Shown piece by piece: positions 10,791-21,443 of a DNA stretch of 64,000 nucleotides. The position numbers and the translations under genes were made by a program. Below the pieces are notes generated by a model. That model was not told the DNA's origin and did not search any database. It saw only the letters and a list, made by a program, of their open reading frames with translations. This DNA is from Oscarella lobularis. Taxonomy: Eukaryota; Porifera; Homoscleromorpha; Homosclerophorida; Oscarellidae. Location of the stretch: contig NC_089175.1 in NCBI RefSeq assembly GCF_947507565.1, positions 1,539,733 to 1,603,732 of the forward strand, written 5' to 3'. Every line of letters starts with the position of its first letter. The stretch's first letter is position 1.

Positions 10791-11740
10791 ATGAATGCGA
10801 TAGACACTGTCGTCGTTGTATTGCTGACAACATTAGGTATGTAACCTGCCTTTCATTCAGTCAGGACATCGTTTTTTTGTGCAGGTAGCATTGGGTGCAG
10901 AGAGGAAGTCGGTCCACAATACACGCGCTCTCTTACCAAATACGATCAAGAGGAAGAAGACGGAACGAAGCGTGCTCACGTTCAATTGAATTTCTCTGAC
11001 GAAGGCGGAGTAGCAGAAGCGGCGATGCAACTTCGACGTCAGTGGAAAGTACGTAAGAAGAGGGGCACGGCCGTTCTCGACAGTTTGAGTGCATCCGTTC
11101 GGCGCTATCTCGACGATCTCAACATCACCGACTCTGAAATTTCTCCACTCACCACGGTCCTTTGCGCGCTCCAGTCGTTTCCTCACGTTCGCTCGCTCTC
11201 GGAAATCTGCGTCAATGATAGTACTGGTGCCGTCAATTGCACGCAGTACAAGAAAGCAATGATGATGTTGCTAAAACCAGCGACTAGTCTATCATCGCTG
11301 AACGCATTGACGCAGCTGACGTCAATTATAAGGCGACGAATACTCAGAGAGATAAAGAACAAAATCAATGAAACGATTGACTGTCGAGAGGTAAGGGAGA
11401 GCTCCCTTGTGTGTTTTGGGGAGGGAATGTTCTGGTCGATTAGATGGGCAATCGCAATGGAAGCATATTGGATGTCACCGGTTTTCTCACAGTGAAATTG
11501 AATCTTTCGCGCTCCGAGTGTAATGAATTCTTGAAAAGAATGAATGATCAGGGAAAGAATAGCATAAATATGAGCCCCAAAGAGCTGAAAATGGCCACCT
11601 TCTGTGTCAGGCTCGTCCGGCTTCCGACTGCGGCCGTCCCGTCCGTGGAGACAACAGTCACAACAGAGAGTAGTTCAGGTCGTCAGCTGCTGGTCAGCGT
11701 GACGGTGCTCGGTGTAGCAGCTACAGCACGTTTCTTCTTA

Positions 11741-11743
<3 letters not shown>
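10791..11743 (+). CDS. Secreted, probably GPI-anchored protein of unknown family
   Basis: Not recognised. Three exons (10791-10836, 10885-11390, 11444-11743) join in frame into about 283 residues. The protein starts with a clear signal peptide (MNAIDTVVVVLLTTLGSIGC). A mainly helical, hydrophilic body has scattered cysteines (VLCAL, EICV, VNCT, DCRE, SECNEF, TFCVRL) and several N-glycosylation sites. It ends in a Ser/Thr-rich stretch followed by LLVSVTVLGVAATARFFL, a hydrophobic tail typical of a GPI-anchor signal or a single membrane helix. The stop directly abuts a TG microsatellite. The all-helical body with paired cysteines may be a small ectodomain, but no function can be assigned. Confidence 0.75.
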
Positions 11744-11819
<76 letters not shown>

Positions 11820-12093
11820 GACCGTCTAGCTTTCCTCAACTATTGGTGCCGAAGATTTTCTGTCTGCCTCCAGCGACAGAATTCGCGAACCGTGCTAGCA
11901 AAGCTTATGGCCATCGTGCCCAGTGCTAACCATCGCCCAACTCTGGGGCCTCCGGACACAGACATTCGCTATTTCTCATCGTAACCGACTTTCTCTTGTC
12001 CCCTTCCCTTTGTGTGTTTGTGCGTGTGTGTGTTTTGCTCCCCTTCCCAACTTTTCCTTATCTACTGTGTTTTTAAGGATCTATCCAAATATA

Positions 12094-12161
<68 letters not shown>

Positions 12162-12412
12162 GTGTGTGTGTGCGTCTGTCTTTATATGTATACAGCAGCA
12201 GGAGTGTTTGTATCCACGTACTGTACAAGCGAGTTTGAGCAGGCGAGATGGGGCCCCCCGTATGACGTGTGTAGACAGCGTACGCTATCGAGAGATCAAT
12301 TTTTTCTCGCTTTCTCACGAAAGGCCAATCCCTAAGCGAGATCGCAAGAACTAAAGCAGCCATGCATGCGAGCGACAGAAGAAGCATTCAGCTAGAAAGG
12401 TTCGTTGGCGTA
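11744..12412. repeat. Two (TG)n microsatellites in an intergenic stretch
   Basis: An uninterrupted TG tract fills 11743-11818. A second, with a few interruptions, fills about 12094-12174. The roughly 270 bp between them and the 240 bp after them show no coding sequence. The tract creates repetitive Cys-Val or Thr-His reading frames that are artefacts. The interval separates the 3' ends of two convergent genes. Confidence 0.9.
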
Positions 12413-14228
12413 TTAGTCACGCGGCTCTTGGGGGAGAGCATCTCTCCATCCGGCATGGAGTTGCTTGCTCAGCTCTTCGACTAGGCTGTGACTACTGCTT
12501 TCGACAGCTAGATTGTGATTTTCCTCCTAAATCAAACGGTAATTATCTTTTGTAGAATAAAAACTAGACTTTTTACTGGATCTGCCATGTGATCATACAG
12601 CTCTGTGCCACTTAGCGTTGACCAGTCTGGTTTGTACGTTGGTGCTCCCTCGAATTTGGCCCATTCAGTGTAGCGATACCTTGGCATTCAATAATAATTA
12701 ATTAAATGACAAGTGTTTTATCTTCTTCTCTTCTAACCTGTCTGTTCTCATAGTATAACCCATTACTTTGTTACCGTCCCTTGGGTACTGAGAAAACGCT
12801 TTCGTTTTCCAGGTTGGACTTTTGGGATCATCGATCAGCGGCATCAGACTCGTTCCTTCTCGACACAGCATCGTTTCTGTTGATTTTCCCTCTGGACAAA
12901 GCTCCAGCGGTGGAAGACCAGCCGCTTCTACGAGTGTGGGGAAAAGATCGACAAATTCCGTCAGAGCTTCGGTGACAATTCCTAGGTTTGTTTTGTCAGG
13001 AATATGCACCATCATCGGAGCGTGAGTAGCATCTTCAAAATTGGTATGCTTGCACCTAATAAGAGAACATTTCTAGAAGAGTTATTATTGGTTCTTATCC
13101 TTACCATTCACCGTGCTCTAAGTAGAAAAAAAAGAAGATGCAGGTAATGTTTTAATTAGAGACATTATTTGATTTTCACCTCCCAGTTGCCAGCCGTGGT
13201 CACCCCAGAACGAGATAATTGTATTGTTAGCCAATCCTAAAGTTTCCAGTTCACTCATCACCTTTCCTATTAGACTGTCAGTGAAGCTCAACGCAGAATA
13301 ATAAGCCCTTCGAAGATCCTTGACGACTTGGGGCGGAAGAGTCGTATTGATGGCTCCCGATGCGTTCAACTTGGCGATGTCAAAGTAGTTCCTGAGTTCG
13401 CCGTAGCTTGTCCAGGCAACGGATGGCATTCCTACCGGAGCGTAACCGTTATCAGGAAGTCGAATATCGTCCGGCGAGTATAGCTCAAAGAATTCTTCTG
13501 GAGCGATGAACGGAAGATGAGGCTTGTGAAAACCGACGCCGAGAAAGAAAGGTTGTCTTCCGCTCACGGCTGCTGGGGTTAGTTGCCTGAGCGTCTCGAT
13601 GGCGTGCTGCGCGATTTGCTTATCGGGTAAAGGATGCTCCTTTTCCATCGAGGCATTCACAGAAAACCAGCTGTGATTATGACGATTTGTTTCCCAGTAA
13701 GTGTCGGGGGCATGATAATAGGGAACGGACCAAGAAATAGGATCGTCGTTGTCTGAAGCAGATCCCGGCTATCGTCCACAAAAAAAGAAATGCAATAATA
13801 ATGGTACGTACACATAATCTTGACGATCTTACATGAAATATTTTTCCCATTCCAACCGACATGTAGCCGTTGTCTTTAAAATGTTGCGGAATGGTCGTGA
13901 AATTGCCGCCGACTTTTCGAAAATATTTCACGAGATCATAGACGTGGGTAGTGTCAGGGCGACGCCCAGTGAGTAAAGAAGTGCGACTGGGTGAGCAGAC
14001 AGCCTGTTGAACGTAAGCTCTTTTCAACACTAGACTCTTTGAGGCGAGCATGTCCAAATTTGGTGAATGCATTTTGGGATGAACAGGTGAGGGAAAGTCT
14101 GGACCAAGAAAGCTGTTGAGCTCTGGCCTCATGTCATCAGAAACGAAAAAGAGGACGTTCATTTTGGCTGAGCATCTGAGGGCCAGCAGTAGAAAGAGGC
14201 CAGCAACAAGGGAACTTGGTCTCGTCAT
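12413..14228 (-). CDS. IDS: Iduronate-2-sulfatase-like sulfatase, copy A
   Basis: Lysosomal or secreted sulfatase of the iduronate-2-sulfatase type, expected to remove 2-O-sulfate from iduronate in heparan/dermatan sulfate. Six exons (14228-13833, 13768-13180, 13117-13105, 13055-12738, 12679-12577, 12526-12413) give 510 residues, against about 550 in human IDS. Signal peptide MTRPSSLVAGLFLLLALRCSA; metal-site SDDMRP; formylglycine motif CSPSRTSLLTGRRPDTT; FFLGVGFHKPHLPF; SFWGDHGWQLGEHGEW; MGYTMRTDRYRYTEW. The third exon is only 13 nt and is required to complete the DHGWQLGEHGEWC motif. It is the most downstream of four tandem copies. Substrate specificity within the sulfatase family is inferred. 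Confidence 0.92.
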
Positions 14229-14313
14229 TGAGAAGGCAATTGATATTGATGTTAGACTATTCTAAGAAAAACACAACAAAGGTAACGTTTCAGTTGAGAA
14301 TGCAGGCGACTCT

Positions 14314-16091
14314 TTATTCGTTTTCGAGAGGCAGAGCATTTCTCCATCCAGCGTGGAGTTGCTTGCTCAGCTCTTGAACCACGCTGTGACTACTGCTGTC
14401 AACAGCGAGATTGTGGTTTTCCTCCTAAATTAAAAAAAGTTTTTTTGAGAAATAGCAGAAGCGTTTCTCGTTACTGGGTCTGTCATGTGATCGTAGAGCT
14501 CGGTGGCGTTTAAAGCCGACCAATTGGGCTTGTATTTTGGAGCTCCTTCGAATTCGACCCATTCAGTGTATCGATACCTTGTTGTTACATTAGGCAGCAT
14601 AAGTTACGTACATATTTTTCTAACCTGTCTGTTCTCATAGCATAACCCATTATTTTGCCATTCTCCCTTGGGTACTGAGAAAACGCTTTTGTTTTCCAGG
14701 TTTTGCTATTGGGATCATCGATTAGCGGCATCAGACTCGTACCTTCTCGGCACAGTGTCGTTTCTGTTGATTTTCCCTCTGGACAAAGCTCCAGTGGTGA
14801 AAGCCCGGCCGCCTCTACGAGTGTAGGAAAGAGATCGACAAACTCCGTCAGGGCGTCCGTAGCAATTCCTTTGTCCGTCTTTCCAGGAATGTGCACCATC
14901 ATTGGAGCGTGAGTAGCATCTTCAAAATTCGTATGTTTGCACCTAGCAGAATAATTAACTCTAGAAGAGTCGTCATCGGATATTCCTTACCATTCGCCAT
15001 GCTCTAAAGTAAAAATGAAAAAATATAATTAATTTTTAAACATTGCTTTTTCACCTCCTAGCTGCCAGCCATGGTCACCCCAGAACGAAATAATTGTGTT
15101 GTCAGCCAGTCCAAGATTCTTCAGTTCATCCATTACCGTTCCAATGAGAGCGTCAGTAAAGCTCAAGGCGGAGTAGTAGGCCCTTCGGAGGTCCTTGATG
15201 ACTTGAGGTGGAAGGGTCGAATTGATAGCTCCCGAAGCATTCAATTTAGCAATGTCACCGTAGTCTCTGAGTTCTCCGTAGTTTGACCAGGCTACGGGTG
15301 GCATCCCCACCGGAGCATAGTCGTTGTCAGGAAGACGAATGTCTTCTGGCGGATAAAAGTCGAAAAATTGTTCTGGAACAATGAATGGAAGATGAGGCCT
15401 ATGAAAACCGACACCCAGGAAGAAAGGTTTCTTTCCACTTTTAGCGTCTGGAGCCAGTTGCTTGAGAGTCTCTGTCGCATGTTGAGCAATTTGCTGATCA
15501 AGCAGAGGATGCTCTTTTTGCATGGATTCATTTACAGAAAACCAGCTGTGCTTTTTGCCAAATGGGTACCAGAATCTGTAGTTGGCGCGGTAATAGGGAA
15601 CAGACCAAGAGATTGGATCATCATTATCAGAAGCAGATCCCGGCTACAGAAAGCATGATAAAGGTACCATATGATGCATGTACAGGCGATCTTACGTGAA
15701 ATATCTTTCCCATTCCAACCGACATGTAGCCGTTGTCTTTAAAATGCTGTGGAATGGTTGTAAAATTGCCGCCGACTTTTCGGAAATATTTCACGAGATC
15801 GTAGACGTGAGTGGTGTCAGGGCGACGCCCAGTGAGTAAAGAAGTGCGACTGGGCGAACAAACAGCCTGTTGAACGTAGGCTCTTTTCAACACTAAACTC
15901 TTCGAGGCGAGCATGTCTAGATTTGGCGAATGCATTTTGGGATGAACAGGTGAGGGAAAGTCTGGACCAAGATAACTGTTGAGTTCTGGCCTCATGTCAT
16001 CGGAAACGAAAAAGAGGACGTTCATTTTGGCTGAGCATCTGAGGGCCAGCAGTAGAAAGAGGCCAGCAACAAGGGAACTTGGTCTCGTCAT
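14314..16091 (-). CDS. IDS: Iduronate-2-sulfatase-like sulfatase, copy B
   Basis: Second tandem copy with the same six-exon plan; the 13-nt microexon is at 14991-15003. Active-site motif CSPSR, metal site SDDMRP and the DHGWQLG motif are intact. Exon 1 is almost identical to copy A (signal peptide included), while the later exons match copy C much better, so the gene is a mosaic. Example: the exon-4 segment MMVHIPGKTDKGIATDALTE is shared with C but not A, where it reads DKTNLGIVTEALTE. The carboxy terminus is ALPLENE. Only 85 bp separate its stop from the start of copy A, and that spacer is similar to the one between B and C. No defect was seen. Confidence 0.92.
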
Positions 16092-16187
16092 TCCGTGTCA
16101 TTTGATATTGATGTTAGACTACTGTATTCTTAGTCAGAAGAAAAACACGACAACGGTAACGTTTCAGTTGAGCATGCAGGCGACTCT

Positions 16188-17965
16188 TTATTCGTTTTCG
16201 AGAGGCAGAGCATCTCTCCATCCAGCGTGGAGTTGCTTGCTCAGCTCTTGAACCACGCTGTGACTACTGCTGTCAATCGCGAGGTTGTGGTTTTCCTCCT
16301 AAATCAAAACAGTCGTTTTTTGAGAAATAACAGGTTTTCTCGTTACTGGATCTGTCATGTGATCGTAGAGCTCGGTGGCGTTTAAAGCCGACCAATTGGG
16401 CTTGTATTTTGGAGCTCCTTCAAATTCGACCCATTCAGTGTATCGATACCTAGGTTGTTGCATTAGGCAGCATAGCTTACGTACGTATTTTTCTAACCTG
16501 TCTGTTCTCATAGTATAACCCATTATTTTGCCATTCTCCCTTGGGTACTGAGAAAACGCTTTTGTTTTCCAGGTTTTGCTATTGGGATCATCGATTAGCG
16601 GCATCAGACTCGTCCCTTCTCGGCACAGTATCGTTTCTGTTGATTTTCCCTCTGGACAAAGCTCCAGCGGTGAAAGCCCGGCCGCTTCTACGAGTGTAGG
16701 AAAGAGATCGACAAACTCCGTCAGGGCGTCCGTAGCAATTCCTTTGTCCGTCTTTCCAGGAATGTGCACCATCATTGGAGCGTGAGTAGCATCTTCAAAA
16801 TTCGTATGCTTGCACCTAGGAGAATAATTCTAGAAGAGTCGTCATCGGATATTCCTTACCATTCGCCGTGCTCTAAAGTAAAAATTAAAAATATAATTAA
16901 TTTTTTAAACATCGCCTTTTTTCACCTCCTAGCTGCCAGCCATGATCGCCCCAGAACGAAATAATTGTGTTGTCAGCCAGTCCAAGATTCTTCAGTTCAT
17001 TCATTACCGTTCCAATAAGAGTGTCAGTGAAACTCAAGGCAGAGTAGTAGGCCCTTCGGAGGTCCTTGATGACTTGAGGTGGAAGGGTCGAATTGATAGC
17101 TCCCGAAGCATTCAATTTAGCGATGTCACCGTAGTTTCTGAGTTCTCCGTAGCTCGACCAAGCTACGGGTGGCATTCCCACCGGAGCATAGTCGTTGTCA
17201 GGAAGACGAATGTCTTCTGGCGGATAAAAGTCAAAGAATTGTTCTGGAGCAATGAATGGAAGATGAGGCTTATGAAAACCGACCCCCAGGAAGAAAGGTT
17301 TCTTTCCACTTTTAGCGTCTGGAGCCAGTTGCTTGAGAGTCTCTGTCGCATGTTGAGCAATTTGCTGATCAGGCAGAGGATATTCTTTTTGCATGGATTC
17401 ATTTACAGAAAGCCAGCTGTGCTCGTGACCAAACGGGTTCCAGAAGCTGCGGTTGGCATGGTAATAGGGAACAGACCAAGAGATTGGATCATCATTATCA
17501 GAAGCAGATCCCGGCTACAGAAAACATTATAAAGGTACTGTACGATGCATGCACACGCGATCTTACGTGAAATATCTTTCCCATTCCAACCGACATGTAT
17601 CCGTTTTGTTTGAAATACTGCGGAATGGTTGTAAAATTGCCGCCGACTTTTCGGAAATATTTCACGAGATCATAGACGTGGGTAGTGTCGGGGCGACGCC
17701 CAGTGAGTAGAGAGGTACGACTAGGTGAGCAGACAGCCTGTTGAACGTAGGCTCTTTTTAGAACCAGACTCATTGAAGCAAGTACATCCAAATTTGGCGT
17801 GTGCATGTTTGGATGAACAGGCGAAGGAAAGTCGGGACCAAGGTAGCTGGCCAGTTCTGGTCTCATGTCGTCAGAGACGAAAAACAAAACGTTCATTTTC
17901 TTTGCAGCAGAGCAGGTAAGCATCACGAAGAGGCCAGCAACAAATAAGCACCTAGATATTGCCAT
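16188..17965 (-). CDS. IDS: Iduronate-2-sulfatase-like sulfatase, copy C
   Basis: Third tandem copy, six exons with the 13-nt microexon at 16860-16872. The start is taken at the Met heading the signal peptide MAISRCLFVAGLFVMLTCSA; in-frame codons extend further upstream to 18073, but that would bury the signal peptide. Exon 1 differs from A and B (PELASYLG, VHPNMHTPNLDVLASMS) and leans toward copy D, while exons 2-6 are nearly the same as copy B. Catalytic CSPSR, SDDMRP and DHGWQLG are intact, and it ends ALPLENE. The mosaic relation of A, B and C points to unequal crossing-over or gene conversion in the array. Confidence 0.92.
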
Positions 17966-18091
17966 TGTCAAATCACCGTTTATATCAAACGTCGAGAAGA
18001 TTTGCATTTTATTAAGATGCGCGACAGCCGCGTTCGAAAAAAAGCAAATACTTGTCGAAATGACGTCCGACAATATGACATCAGCGACCCT

Positions 18092-19883
18092 TTAGTTTCT
18101 TTGGAAGGGTAAATCACGTCTCCACCCAGCATGGAGTTGCTTACTCAGCTCTCGAACTAGGCTGCGACTACTGCTGTCAACAGCTAGATTATTGTTCTCC
18201 TCCTAAATCAACTGTTGGTCAGATTTCTAATACGGCTGAATACGCATTTACTGGGTCATTGATGTGATCATAGAGTTCAGTGGCGTTCAAAGCCGACCAA
18301 GCAGGCTTGTATTTTGGAGCGTACTTAAATTTGACCCATTCAGTGTATCGATACCTTGAGAAGACACATCAGAGCGAATACTCATTTCTCTCTTACTGCT
18401 TTTCAACCTGTCTGTTCTCATGGTGTAACCCATAATGCCAACAGGTCGCGGAAATTGAGAAAACGCTTTCGTTTTCCAGCGTGAGGTGTTCGGGTTATCA
18501 ATCAGCGGCATCAGACTTTCACCTTCTCGACACAGTACCACCTGAGTTGAATTTTCCTCTGGGCAGAGTTCGAGTGGCGGAAAACCGGCTGCCTCTACAA
18601 GCGTTGGATAGAGATCGACGAACTCAGTCAGGGCTTCGGTGACAATCCCTTCGTCCGTTTTTCCGGGAATGTGCAGCATCATGGGAGTGTGGGTAGAGTC
18701 TTCGAAATTAGTATGCTTAGTCCTGAAAAAAAGTCACGATTTTAACGAGTCATTGAAACAAGCATCTCTTACCATTCACCGTGCTCTAAGAAAAGAAAAA
18801 CAAAAACTATTTGCACGCGGACGTCGGTGACCTAACTTTCCTACCTCCCAGTTGCCAACCATGGTCACCACAGAACGAGATGATGGTGTTCTCAGCTAAT
18901 CCCAAGACCGCGAGTTCGTCCATGATCGTTCCAATGAGACTGTCCGTAAAGCTCAAAGCGGCGTAATAACCTCGACGAAGGTCTTTGACGACCCCAGGCG
19001 GAAGGGTGGAATTGATAGCTCCAGTTGCATTCAACATTGCAATATCGTGGTACTCTCTAAGTTCTCCGTAGTTTGACCAGGCGACGGGCGGCATTCCCCA
19101 CGGAGCATATTCATTGTCAGGAAGATTAATATCATCTCGTGGGTATAGGTCGAAGAATTGTTCTGGAGCAATGAATGGAAGATGTGGCTTATGAAAACCG
19201 GCAGCCAAGAAGAAAGGCTGCTTTCCACTCTTCGCTGCCGGAGCTAATCGTCTGAGCGTCTCCAAGGCATGTTGTGCAATTTGCTGATCAATCAGAGGAT
19301 GGTGTTCGAGCACTGATGCATTCTTGATCGAAAGCCAACTGTGGTTGCGATGAGACAGTTTCCAAAAGGATCTGTCGGCATGCCAGTACGGAACTGACCA
19401 AGAGATAGGATCGTCGTGGCCAGACGACTTTCCCGGCTATCATTATAGACAATCAACGCGCTAATCTGAAGTCATTTTCAAAACTCTTACGTGAAATATC
19501 TTTCCCATACCAACCGACAGGTAGCCATTCTGTTTGAAGTACTGCGGAATGGTTGTGAAATTTCCGCCAACGTCGCGAAAGTAAGGACTGCTGAGATGGT
19601 ATACGTGCGTGGTATCGGGGCGACGTCCAGTGAGAAACGACGTGCGACTGGGCGCACAGGTGGCCTGTTGAACGTAGGCTCGTTTCAACAGGAGACTCTT
19701 CGAGGCGAGTGTGTCCAAATGTGGCGTGTGCATTTTTGGATGAACAGGCGAGGGAAAGTCGGGCCCCAGATAGCTAGCCAGTTCGGGTCTCATGTCATCA
19801 GAGACAAGAAAGAGAACGTTCATTTTTGCAGAGCAGTCGACGGCCAAAACCGACACCAGAAAGGCGACAAGGAAGACCTTCAT
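18092..19883 (-). CDS. IDS: Iduronate-2-sulfatase-like sulfatase, copy D
   Basis: Most diverged and most upstream copy. It has the same six exons including the 13-nt microexon (18773-18785). Signal peptide MKVFLVAFLVSVLAVDCSA. The formylglycine motif reads CAPSRTSFLTGRRPDTT, the form found in human IDS, whereas A-C have CSPSR. Other differences: SFCGDHGWQLG for SFWGDHGWQLG, HLSSPYFRDVGG for DLVKYFRKVGG, and the tail DLPFQRN. It could be the ancestral-type copy from which A-C expanded. All expected catalytic segments are present, so it should be active. Upstream lies the cytochrome b561 gene in the same orientation, 40 bp away. Confidence 0.92.
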
Positions 19884-19923
19884 TGTTTAACAAAATTGAT
19901 ATAAATTGTCAAAATGTAAACAG

Positions 19924-21337
19924 TTAACCATTTCCGTTATTGGGAGTCTTCAAAACACAGACAGCTAGACTAACGGCAACCACGGCGCAGATAGCCACCC
20001 AAGCAGAGAACAAACCGAGCCAAAACTGCTTGGCCTGCACGTAAGAGAAGACATTTTTTACATAGGTATGTATACAATACTACGTTCTCAAGCAAACCTT
20101 CACGTAAAGACGAGCACTGCTAGAACGCTCCCGCTTCTCGTTTCTATAAGAGGCTTCAGCGTCGTCGTCATCTTGTGCAGAGTCTTCAAGTTCTTCGTCT
20201 TCTTCTGCGCTCGTCGTCATAGCATCATACGATTTTCCCCTCATTTTTTGATATTCTAATTTAGCTATAATAAATTGGTCATACAGGCAAAAAATAAGTA
20301 GCATAGAACTTGAAGAGCTCACATGGAAATACAATGTATCCCTGGTGAGCGGCTTCGGCAATAAAACCAAATATGAACAGCAAGATGAGAAAGCTTATAG
20401 GTGCAGCAAGGGTGCTTGGAAAACCGTAAACTTGCACCATTGCTATGCCAGTGAAGAGAGCAGACACTGTGAACAGTTTATTTAGCTAAAACCTAAATGG
20501 TTTTCGTTTAGGGACTTACAGGCAAGGACGCTTGCTATCAGAGCAATCAGTCGATGCATCCAGTTGAAGAGCCAGCGCCTATAAACAAGAAGCAATGCCA
20601 ACGATGAAGGTAATAAAAATAAAATCTCTGTACATCCTGAAAGCGTCTTACCGTGGGTGAGGTCTTCCGTCGGGGAGAGTTGGATTTGGTCTCATGAAGG
20701 CCACGACAGGCTAAATGAAAAATAATCAGAATTAACGATGCTAATATAGTCATTTCTACTTGCAAAAACGCAAGAGATATGGCAAATATGCCGCACAGAG
20801 TGTGAGGTTCCTAGAATCGAATAACGAAGATGCACGTGATATCCAAAAGAACGCAATGTTCCATACAATCGGAAATCCCTCGTGTCTATGAGCGTAGGCA
20901 ATCAAGCCTAGACTGCATGAAATGAGAAGAACGGCTGTGAGCGCAGCAGCTCGATGAGCCTGAAAATAGGAGGAGCCGTCGATCAAGTTGAAAGATGAGA
21001 CGAACTTTCAAAATCACCTGAAACCAGCCTTTTGGATAAAGAGAACGCAGATAGCGGGCAATAAAGACGGCCCAGGGGATGAAGCCGAACCAAGCGAGAC
21101 ACATAAAAGTGCCTGAGATGGGCGGGGAAACGCGCATGACGTCATAGATATGTTGCTGGATTCTGCGACGTTCATCGTACCGTGGAGTCGATGCAATTCC
21201 CAATCCAAAGCATCCGATGCATTGTTCGACGAATTTGCATCGTGCGCGAGCCGATAGTCGCCTCTTTTTCCGTCAGAAAGAGAAACGACGTGAAAAAGAA
21301 GGCCGATGCACGCAAAAAAGCTTCGCCACTGCTGCAT
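19924..21337 (-). CDS. Cytochrome b561-domain reductase (FRRS1-like, no DOMON)
   Basis: Membrane haem reductase of the cytochrome b561 type, related to ferric-chelate reductases. Signal peptide MQQWRSFFACIGLLFHVVSL is followed by a short lumenal part with N-glycosylation sites. Then comes the b561 core: LHGTFMCLAWFGFIPWAVFIARYL, FQAHRAAALTAVLL, an exon with histidines before GTSHSVCGIFAISLAFLQ, the landmark MRPNPTLPDGRPHPR, and NWMHRLIALIASVLA (haem-ligand type His). A later segment (EAAHQGYIVF), a long acidic and charged loop, and a final helix (FWLGLFSAWVAICAVVAVSLAVCVL) complete it. There are about eight short exons. FRRS1 proteins usually carry reeler and DOMON domains in front; this one goes almost straight from signal peptide to b561. 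The ion or electron acceptor is inferred, not shown. Confidence 0.75.
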
Positions 21338-21443
21338 TTCGAAAACGGCGCTCTGCAGTACGAGTGGTGTTCCCTCGTAGCGCCGCTCAGGGCGTGGTCG
21401 AGTTCTGGGCTCCCGTACGCTGAGCAACCCGTAGGATGTAAAG
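21338..21443. promoter_or_regulatory. Bidirectional promoter interval, b561 / MLH1
   Basis: 106 bp separate the start codons of the divergent cytochrome b561 gene and MLH1. Any promoter must serve or straddle both genes. Confidence 0.5.

Noticed and set aside
11744-12387. Cys-Val and Thr-His repeat open frames on both strands
   Set aside because: They are translations of (TG)n microsatellites with no other coding feature.
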